This document shows positions 55,531-64,000 of a stretch of 64,000 nucleotides of DNA, piece by piece. The notes below the pieces were generated by a model that was not told the DNA's origin, searched no databases, and saw only the letters and a program-made list of their open reading frames with translations. The DNA is from Diogma glabrata (lineage: Eukaryota; Arthropoda; Insecta; Diptera; Cylindrotomidae): the NCBI GenBank assembly GCA_963693315.1, contig OY856188.1, positions 188,756,930-188,820,929 on the forward strand, read 5' to 3'. Position numbers and translations under genes: made by a program. Numbering within the stretch: position 1 is the stretch's first letter; every line of letters starts with the position of its first letter.

Positions 55531-57155
55531 CTAGCAGGACCCGGCGTACGTTGCTACGCCTATAAAAAAGTTTGTGTGCGTACATTTTGTTGAATTAGTA
55601 TGAATAATTTCAAAGAGTCGTAATGAGAATAGAAGGAGCCTATTTTAATTTTTCCATATGGGAAATATGAATAACAGAGATCATTAGCGTTCTAGCTGAT
55701 CAATCCAGATAGTTTGAAAATTCAACGGAAGGTCAACATTTCACAGTTATTGGTAAAAAATTTCGGAGAGTTTAAATTAAACACTTTCAATTTTTCGCGT
55801 TAATCGGCCTAATATGTGTCGCAAAAAATTAGGTGAATGTCAAAACATTCGTTTATTGGGTGTTACAGTTGTCAATGACTTACTCTGGAACCGTCATACT
55901 TGCGATACAAAATAGGCACACCGCACCAAAATTTACTGTTTTATCGTACCATTTCATATTGACTAGTTTCATTTATCAATCTATCCAGATTATTTGCTGA
56001 TCTTAAATAAAGTCAATTTGAATTTTCAAATATATTTTACCAATTATTTCCAATGCTCTACATGCGCTCTGTGTGTTTTTATTAGTAATGGAGCATGTCA
56101 CTGAAATAAAACTTTGAAGAGCAGACTAAATTTGCATAGCGCTGATGTTTGATACTAATCGAAAAACCGGTCTAAGAATGACAGCATTTTTAGTGAAGGT
56201 TTTCGTTTTTTGGGTTTTATCGATTTATGGCCATCGTCTTATTTCGACATTTCTGGTAGAGTTTAAAAAAAAAATTGGACCAATATAATAATAAGACTAA
56301 TTTGTAGTATAATATAAAAATAATAATAAGAATAATATCATTTATAAATCCAGACTTATATACTAACCTAAAACCAGTCAAATCACTTCATTTGTTGACA
56401 TATTTGCATATATTTTACCGATTTCTTCAAATAACCTACATTGTTTGTTTTTGAAATTAATATTTAATATTTTGAAATTAATATTTAATAATATTTTTCT
56501 TAATAAGTAAAACACTTTCAACCTGTAGCTTTGATATTATTGTTCATAATCCTATTCTTCAAAACAAAGGTTCCATTCCATTGCAAAAACTTGCTGCATC
56601 AATGTTTCTAAAAAGAGGAAAAGAAACGCCCATTTTCTATATTTTGAACATGTATAACATACATGGGGGGCTCAGAATACAAGTGAACCAAGTCCATTTT
56701 CTGTTTTTTGTTCGGGCATAAGTTCAGGCATTTTGTTCAGGCATATGTATATACCAAGAACATGTTTGTTGTAATGTAATATACCAAGAACATGTTTGTT
56801 GTAAATTAGAAATATTTGTTGCAACGTAATGTATTGGATGCATATAATTGTATGTATATAATAAATATATAAATGTATATAATTTTCATCTAAATGAATT
56901 TGTTTGTCACATTATACTTTAATTTTCCATTTGAATGGTAATTCTGTTTTGCGGAAAAAAATCGATCAAAGATAACTGAGTGAAACTTGAATAAAGCCCA
57001 AGTATAAAATATAATATACATTTAGGCATACATTTCGGCTCCGAGGTGCATTAGTACCTGTTAATGGCCTTCTCCTGACAAATTTTCAAACTCCTGTGTG
57101 CTACAGATTTTGCTGGAGAGCGCACGCAGACAGACAAACACTTTGTTTTATTAAT
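55531..57155 (+). mobile_element. Interspersed insect repeat with CTAGCAGGACCCGGCGTACG head and GCAGACAGACAAAC tail
   Basis: The head (55531-55560) and the tail with CACGCAGACAGACAAACAC then TTTTATTAATATAGA (57121-57160) are paired marks of a widespread insect repeat whose class I cannot name with certainty. The interior is AT-rich and has acquired a LINE piece at 55835-55910. Confidence 0.45.
55835..55910 (+). pseudogene. LINE fragment similar to 41125-41200
   Basis: Encodes ECQNIRLLGVTVVNDLLWNR, against ECESIRLLGVTISNDLLWND in the LINE at 40394. A 75-bp island with no flanking LINE sequence. Confidence 0.7.
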
Positions 57156-57171
57156 ATAGAAGAAGATTAGT

Positions 57172-57560
57172 TTAAAAAGTAATCAAATATTTATGGTTAA
57201 TCCTTACAGGTGAAATGCCAGTTTCATCGACATTATAAATTCGATTAGATTGGAATAGTTCTGCATCCACTACTTTTTTCAATAACTCAAAAAATCTATC
57301 TACAACAGGGCTATAGAAACCTTGCGCTCGGGCAAGAGATGTTGCTTTGGGAGTGCGCAATGTAATATTTAGGTGCCGTTCTCGAAATCCCGCTAGCCAA
57401 TCTTTTCCCGCTAGTCCCATAGCTTTATCAAAAGGATGGACAACATCATTTTTCTCCGCCAAATCAAATGCCAAAGCTCTCAGGTGGTTACTCCGAAAAA
57501 TCGTTGCTCAAGATCCAGTATATGTTTTAGTATTTCGGATTCTTGGTCTGCAGTAAACAC
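57172..57560 (-). pseudogene. pogo/Tigger-like transposase exon
   Basis: Right to left: LEQRFFGVTT, then after a small frameshift LRALAFDLAEKNDVVHPFDK, KDWLAGFRERHLNITLRTPK, ATSLARAQGF and RIYNVDETGISPV. These are the CENPB-type DNA-binding domain and the first catalytic Asp (VDETG) of pogo-family DDE transposases. ISP|GTAAGG at the end looks like a splice donor, so the rest of the catalytic domain may have been on another exon that is not present here. Confidence 0.75.
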
Positions 57561-57599
57561 AGTTTAGTATTGTCTTAAATATGCATCGATCCAATACAA

Positions 57600-59375
57600 A
57601 CATCAAAAGAGGTTAGATATTTGGGTGTGATCCTGGATAGCAAACTAACCTGGATCTCGCACCTGAAATATATCTCCGATAAGGCAAACAAAATTTTCTT
57701 CAAGAAACCTGTTTGGGAAAACATGGGGTCTTAGCCCAAAAATGATACTTTGGTTGCACCAAAGTATTATAAAACCAATTCTAACATATGCAGCTTTGGC
57801 CTAAAACGCGCCAAATAACTGCTCAAAATATGTTTACAAAAATACAAAGGCTTGTGTGTTTTAGTGCCACAGGTCCTTTCAAAACCACGCCAACATCAGC
57901 AATGGAGATTCTTCTAAATTCTTCTAAAGCTTTCTCTATTGCACCTACATGTTAAATCTGTAGCGGTGTTGAGCGTTCATAGACTTCAGCTTAGGAGGGT
58001 TTAAGCCGAGTAATCTAACGGGACACCTTAAAATCCTTTCTGAATTACAAGCTGAACTGCATACATACCATATTTCGGATTGTATGCCAAAAACAATAGA
58101 TTTAGACAGGCACTTTGATGTCAAGATATTGGCCAGAGATCGTATTAAAAGCTACATACGTTCACTGCCACATAACGCCAGCATCTGATACACAGATGGT
58201 TCTCGAACCAATATGGGCACGGGAGCTGGAGTATTTTGTCCTAAAACAAAACAAACGATTGCCTTAGGCACCACAACAACTATATTTCAAGCCGAAATTT
58301 TTGCCCTTAGCAGTTGCGCTTTGCTATGTGCTGAAAGAAAATACCAAAATATTGAAATATATATTATCTCTGACAGCCAAGCAGCACTCTTGGCACTAAA
58401 ATCTACGCGCTTTGATTCAAAACTGGTATGGGAATGCTACCAAAATCTATTAAAAATCTCCTGCAATAATATACTAACACTTGTGTGGGCACCTAGCCAC
58501 ACAGGAATACAAAGAAATGCTATCGCTGATGCTTTAGCAAAGCAAGGTGCAAATAAAAAGTTTTTTGGACCGGAACCATGCTTCGGAATGGTCAAGAGTT
58601 CGATCAAAAGCACAATCCAAACATGAGAACAGGAACAAAATGCAAAACATGTTGATGCATAAGGGGCTAATTTTATATAATGAATTACCAAATGAAATAA
58701 AAAATGAAACGTCCTTATTAAAATTTAAGCGAAAAGTTAAAGATTATTGTAAACAAAAATATTTATTGTAGTTTCAGTACTAAGCTTTTGTTTATAAAAT
58801 ATTTTTTATATTAAATTTAAGTATTTTTGTAAATTTTAAGTAAAAAAATGGATATGATATCTAAATAAATATATAAATAAAAAAAAAATAAAAAATAAAA
58901 TTATGGAGACGCAGAGAGGGACTGGTACACTCCAAGAAGTTTCTAGGTAACCTCCCTGTTTCACATTTAAAAACGTTCGACTTAAACAGAGAGTCTCTAA
59001 GAATTTTAACGTGGTGCGTTACTGGACATGGTCCTTTTTAAGCCATCATCTTAACAAAATGGGCCTTGTTGTTTCCGACAGGTGTAGATTCTGCTACTCG
59101 GACGTAGAAACTATGTAACACGTCATCCGCAGCTGTCCTGAACTCTCTTGGCAGAGATACAGCCAACTTGGTCATAGAAGACTAACACCATTACCACAAA
59201 ACGTCACTCCAATTGAGCTAATTAATTTTATTAAAAGTCTCAACTTGGATGACAGAACACAACCAGTAACGGCACAGACGACTGACTAATAACACAATCA
59301 GGGTAAGCACAATAGACCTTCAGATCGCAGTTCTACTTGAACTGTAAGTCTCATAGCACTCCAATAAAAAAAAAA
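57600..59375 (+). pseudogene. I-clade LINE: end of reverse transcriptase, RNase H, Cys-rich C-terminus
   Basis: 57610-57990 encodes VRYLGVILDSKLTWISHLKY and ALDVLL-type reverse-transcriptase thumb sequence with stops. 58190-58620 is an RNase H domain: YTDGSRTNMGTGAGVF, AEIFALSSCALLCAE, ISDSQAALLAL and NAIADALAKQGANK, with all four acidic positions present. 58920-59300 continues with LNRESLRILTWCVTGHGPF and CRFCYSDVETM, then HVIRSCPELSW, the usual CCHC-like end. It ends in an A-run at 59364-59375. The RNase H part is the best preserved. Split by a nested LINE tail at about 58640-58905. Confidence 0.8.
58640..58905 (+). mobile_element. Nested 5'-truncated LINE tail
   Basis: Encodes KGLILYNELPNEIKNETSLL then FKRKVKDYCKQKYL and a stop at 58771, a common LINE ORF2 C-terminus, followed by 3' UTR and an A-rich tail (AAATAAAAAAAAAATAAAAA). 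The host LINE resumes at about 58905 with GGAGACGCAGAGAGG. Confidence 0.7.
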
Positions 59376-60853
59376 TGCATCGGTATGGTCAATTTAATCC
59401 GTCTTTGCTATGTGGACCGAGGAACTTTAAAATGTTTACTTGCACTTTTCGAACCTCATGGAGTTTTTTGACACAGCTGTAATTGCTTGTAACATTTTCC
59501 CGGCATCCTAAGATATCCTTTGTGTCTTTCTCTTATAAAGCCTAGGCATTTTAAAGTAGGTATTCATTATTTAAAATTTTATTCTCCAATTTAAAAATAG
59601 AGTGAGGCAAAATAGGCCTAGGCCCATTTTACCCACCCATGACATATTACCTCTTTTAATATCTATTTTGTTTTTAACAACAAATTGTAGCGAACAATTT
59701 CGATGTTCAAAATGTGTGCTGAATATCCGGGTTTAATGGTTTATTATTATGTTTTTTCACATAAAATCGATTTTAAAATAAAAATCCCAGCGGCAGGTAT
59801 ATCCGCTAGAAATAGGTAGATTTCGGGGTCAGACGGTTTTGTGTCCAAATAAAATTAGATAAGTCAGATTAGTTTAAATAAAAAATATAAGTAGAAACAG
59901 AATAATTCAAAAAAATTATCGAACCAAATTAAATACATTATCCGAACTAACTCCATCAATACAATTTCGGAACAGTTTTATTTAAGTTGGTTTAAACTAC
60001 TTTTAATAACATATTAAATCCACCAAAGATCAAATGAACTACGTCACAACTACAATTATACCATCACACATAATTTATAACATTATCAAACAATTTTATT
60101 TCAAAATCATCTTTTGTTGTTGTGTTTTTTTGTTCTTATTTAATCTTTTTTCAAACGGTTACTTAGTAAAAAAAAATAAAAACAAAAGAGATTTTGATAA
60201 TTTTTCTATGGTATTAAATGGGTTGATATTTTTCTTGTAAGGGTTGCATTATAATGCTTATAAAAATGGAACCTTTTGGGTTAGAAAGCTGAAATTTTTT
60301 GAGGCTATAGTTGAAAAGTATGTTTAAAAGCTAAGATGAATTTAAATAACATAAACTGAAACATGATGAAAGCATTGCCTTTTGCGTTTTTTTTTATTTC
60401 AACAGCCGTAGGGTCTCAACCGTTAGATTTAAACTATTATTTTTGAAAATTTTGGAAAGATTTATATTTTAAGTACGTGAAAAAAAGTTTTCAACTATGA
60501 GCTTGGCCATTTCAGCTAGATCAAGGGCAGCAAAGTTTAGCAAATTTTTGAAACAGCTGATTTTTGAGGAACCTGAAACGCCAAAGTGGTCATCTGGATA
60601 AAAATGATAGAAATATGTTCAAATATTCAATATTTATAAATTTTATCAAAATATTATGATTCAAACGGAAGTTATAGCGCCCTAGATTATTCGACATTTT
60701 AGGCTCTAGCCGCTTAACTGGTACCCGGATATGGCCAGTTCACGAACTTGTCCAAGACATTATTTGCCGGAACACATACAAAAAATTATTTTCGTGTAGG
60801 TCGAAAAATGCGACCGTGAGAGTGCCGCCAAATTCCGTTATATCTCATATCGT

Positions 60854-60879
60854 TATATATATATATATATATATATATA
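60854..60879. repeat. (TA)n microsatellite
   Basis: Uninterrupted TA dinucleotides. Confidence 0.9.
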
Positions 60880-61919
60880 AATTTTTTTTTCATTTTGATT
60901 TTCCGTCTCCGCTTATCATATATAGTCGTTTGGCACCAAAATTTTTCCGAAATTCCGAGATGAAGCACATACCAATAGGTAGATTTTTATATGAAATCTA
61001 CCTAAAACACGTACTTTATTACCATATTTTTTTACATCAGAGTCATGGTGAAAACTAGATGTCAAATAAATTTGTATGTACCTAATGTGCCCTCACGAAT
61101 ATGTATGCCCTCTGCCGTATATTTATTACAGATTTGATTGATGCTAGTCACATATAGGTGGCATTTCGGATCATAGTAAATATAAGTAGGGCCCATATAA
61201 CTCGCTGGGCCCGTTATACCCCACTTTCCCCTAACTTAGATGTTAAAATAAAAAATTGATTTGTTTAAACAAAAACATTTCCATTTGTAGGAAAAAATAT
61301 ATTTTTATTCATCTTGTGCCAGAAAGCACGGCCAAACAATTTGTAGGAAATTTGACTTTCAAACTTTAATCAAAAAAAATATACTCAAAAATACAAAAAT
61401 CAAACGCACGGGATAACGATTTATCCTCAACAACGAATCCGTGGTCAGGAATCTTTTGTTTGGACTCACTAGCCTAACATTGAGAAAAAATATCTAATAA
61501 ATATATAAAAATAAAAAAAACTTAACTTAAATGTTGATAGCTCTTATCGTCTTGTACGTCGTGTGTGTTCCTCAGGAAATCAATCTGCAGTACAACACAT
61601 TTAAATATCCAGATTTTTTCTTTATACTTCGACTTTTAAATTAGACTTGTTGTTAATCTTGACATACTCAAAGTATAATATTCTTGATATCTTTTCAATA
61701 TTGGATAACATCCAATGTTATAATGTCCCAGTTTGTTTCCTTTTCTTTAATTCCAAAACAATTAATGATTTTAAGTTAATTAATATTATTTATTTTTCCA
61801 ATTTGAAAAAAGACAAAACCATGTGATCTTTTCACATTTAAAAAGATATGGTCTAATTTATTCAAAGTTAAAACAAGATCTGATTATATAAAAATGAAAA
61901 GTGAATATCCACATCTATA

Positions 61920-61980
61920 AAAAAAGTCGGACAAGTGCGAATAAAATTCGCTCGCCAAGGGTTCCGTGAATGTAAAAGAA
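61920..61980 (+). repeat. Dispersed arthropod repeat remnant
   Basis: GTCGGACAAGTGCGA...TCGCTCGCCAAGGGTTCCGT fits a conserved core found in dispersed repeats of many insects; class not known to me. Confidence 0.4.
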
Positions 61981-62209
61981 CACAATATCAAAAATAAATG
62001 ACATAAAGTTATGTTGTAAAGTCTTTATATCGCCAGACTATGGACGCATAACAGAATAAATGTTTAATCGTAAACGTCTATAGTAAATGTCAATCACATC
62101 TACATTGATCAAAAATGTTACTTGAGGTTAAATCTTATCCATAGCTGTTTATGTTAGCTAAAGAAAGATTTAACCAGTATTTTAACGGTCTAAATTGGGA
62201 ATATTTGTT

Positions 62210-64000
62210 CTATAAATCAGCGTCGAAATATAGGGTGGTATACATACACTTAAAATAACTTTTTTTTCATCAATAACTAAAAAACTGTGCATCGCAGAAT
62301 TCTAAAAAATGTTGCAATGTTTCTTAAATTAAGTGTTCTTTCAAATGACACCCCATTCGTTTGGTTCCAAAAAAAGTTTTTTTGCACTCCCCACACCCAT
62401 CCCCTAAACACACAGAAATATAATTATTTGAGAGTTCGCTATAATTTTCGTTCAAAATATAGCAAACTTCCTGTCTCCATGAATTTTTTTCAATTTTTTC
62501 TGTCAATCAGTGTCGAAACGTAGGGGGGGGAACGGTCAGGAACTTGCACATTTTTTAGAATAACTCAAAAACGGTGTACCGGAAAATTCTAAAAAAAGTT
62601 TCAATATTTTGGAAATTTGGTGCTCTTTCAAATGATACCCCACTCGTTTGGGTCAAAAAAAGTTTTTTTAACCCCCTTACACCCGTCCCTTAACACACAG
62701 AAATATAATTTTTTGAGAGTTCGCTATAATTTTCGTTGAAAATATAGCAAATTTCCTGTCTCTATGAATTTTTTCAATTTTTTCTGTCAATCGGTGTCGA
62801 AACGTAGGGGGGGGGGAACGGTCTGGAATGTACACATTTTTTAGAATAACTCAAAAACGGTGTACCGCAAAATTCTAAAAAATTGCAACGTGTTGGAAAT
62901 TTGGTATTCTTTCAAATGATACCCCACTCGCTTGGGTCAAAAAAAGTTTTTTTTTACCCTCTTTACACCCATCCCCTAAATAAACAGAAATATAATTATT
63001 TGAGAGTTCGCTATAATATTCGTTCAAAATATAGCCAATTTCCTGTCTCTATGAATTTTTTCAATTTTTTCTGTCAATCAGTGTCGAAACGTAGGGGGGG
63101 GAACGGTCTGGAATTTGCACGTTTTTTAGAATAACTCAAAAACTGTGTACCAGAAAATTCTAAAAAAAATGCAACGTGTTGGAAATTTGCTGCTCTTTCA
63201 AATGATACCACACTCGCTTGGGTCAAAAAAAGTTTTTTTTTACCCCCTTTACACCCATCCCCTAAATACACAGAAATATAATTATTTGAGAGTTCGCTAT
63301 AATTTTCGTTCAAAATATAGCAAATTTTCTGTCTCTATGAATTTTTTCAATTTTTTCTGTCAATCGGTGTCGAAACGTAGGGGGGGAACGGTCTGGAACT
63401 TGCACATTTTTTAGAATAACTCAAAAACGGTGTACCGCAAAATTCTAAAAAAGATTGCAACGTGTTGGAAATTTGGTGTTCTTTCAAATGATACCCCACT
63501 CGCTTGGGTCAAAAAAAGGTTTTTTTTACCCTCTTTACACCCATCCCCTAAATAAACAGAAATATAATTATTTGAGAGTTCGCTATAATTTTCGTTCAAA
63601 ATATAGCAAATTTCCTGTCTCTATGAATTTTTTCAATTTTTTCTGTCAATCAGTGTCGAAACGTAGGGGGGGGGAACGGTCTGGAATGTGCACATTTTTT
63701 AGAATAACTCAAAAACGGTGTACCGCAAAATTCTAAAAAAATTGCAACGTGTTGGAAATTTGGTGTTCTTTCAAATGACACCCCACTCGCTTGGGTCAAA
63801 AAAAGTTTTTTTTTACCCTCTTTACACCCGTCCCCTAAACACACAGAAATATAATTATTTGAGAGTTCGCTATAATTTTCGTTCAAAATATAGCAAATTT
63901 CCTGTCTCTATGAATTTTTTCAATTTTTTCTGTCAATCGGTGTCGAAACGTAGGGGGGGGGAACGGTCTGGAATGTGCACATTTTTTAGAATAACTCAAA
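62210..64000 (+). repeat. Satellite array, monomer about 286 bp, runs off the window
   Basis: GTCGAAA-x-GTAGGGGGG marks lie at 62222 (diverged), 62512, 62796, 63083, 63369, 63655 and 63942, spacing 284-290 bp. Each monomer carries a G-run of 7-9, TTAGAATAACTCAAAAACGG, TCTTTCAAATGATACCCCAC, CTTTACACCCATCCCCTAAA and GAGAGTTCGCTATAATTTTC. The first monomer is the most diverged, as expected at an array edge. Open frames repeated on both strands come from the periodicity. Confidence 0.9.

Larger units (their letters stand above)
59376..62209. other. No gene seen; AT-rich DNA with minor repeats
   Basis: No recognised protein. Contains a (TA)n microsatellite near 60854-60879 and, at 61920-61975, GTCGGACAAGTGCGAATAAA then CGCTCGCCAAGGGTTCCGTG, a word I recognise from dispersed arthropod repeats. 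Confidence 0.5.

Noticed and set aside
62287..63886. Repeated frames on both strands (NYLRVRYN-FRSKYS and NENYSELSNNYISV) as a gene family
   Set aside because: They recur with the 286-bp satellite period in lengths set by G- and T-run differences; no start or codon constraint visible.
1..64000. tRNA, rRNA or CRISPR loci
   Set aside because: No clover-leaf tRNA gene, rRNA core or regular spacer-repeat array was seen; the only tRNA-like words are primer-binding sites.

Overview
This window looks like AT-rich eukaryotic DNA from an arthropod, most likely an insect. I see no intact host gene, rRNA, tRNA or CRISPR array. Evidence for the assignment: spliced DUF4806-type exons with GT/AG introns; Jockey- and I-clade LINE pieces; BEL/Pao gag and protease pieces; hAT, Tc1, pogo and MULE-like transposase relics; and LTR-retrotransposon primer-binding sites matching insect tRNA-Lys and tRNA-Tyr 3' ends as I know them. 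The order cannot be fixed from the sequence. Nearly every recognisable reading frame is a decayed or nested transposable-element gene.

Layout. 1-11483: a minus-strand LTR element with very long LTRs (about 3.84 kb, each carrying a 25-bp minisatellite) around a 4.2-kb interior with no recognisable gag or pol. It sits in a broken gene (11484-12284) with an N-terminal Cys/His motif, a TGCDTTS motif and a C-terminal CXC cysteine cluster. 12954-21976: a tandem array of about 1.95-kb units carrying the last three exons of a DUF4806 gene (minus strand). Two units hold an 814-bp element with CACAGTG termini and a 5-bp target duplication. The third is split by a 3977-bp element with CACTAG termini and about 525-bp inverted repeats. 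21977-26780: AT-rich, mostly anonymous. 26797-28492: a decayed hAT element with a perfect 8-bp target duplication, holding a 290-bp near-perfect palindrome. 28526-32130: G-rich repeats, a possible hammerhead-like fold and anonymous DNA. 32127-39950: a hAT-like end, a Jockey-type LINE fragment, then a minus-strand BEL/Pao relic broken by a LINE tail and by a tandem pair of about 0.8-kb repeats.

39951-45895: a five-unit tandem array in which a three-finger C2H2 gene alternates with the middle of a Tc1 transposase (minus strand); unit 1 is split by a 5'-truncated LINE with a poly(A) tail. 46000-47510: exons of a degenerate gene with a SAM-like N-terminus. 48896-50290: MULE-like transposase relic. 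50609-50631: another primer-binding site and LTR edge. 51172-52660: ZMYM1-type hAT transposase relic. 53075-57170: small TE fragments. 57172-57560: pogo-like transposase exon. 57600-59375: I-clade LINE with RNase H and a nested LINE tail. 62210-64000: a satellite of about 286-bp monomers running off the window.

The window therefore records layered insertion plus tandem amplification rather than a working operon or pathway. The most unusual items are the LARD-like giant-LTR element, the zinc-finger/Tc1 chimeric array, and the DUF4806 array with its Transib-like and CACTA-like passengers. Frame, splice and repeat statements were made by eye; family names come from recalled motifs and have not been searched.
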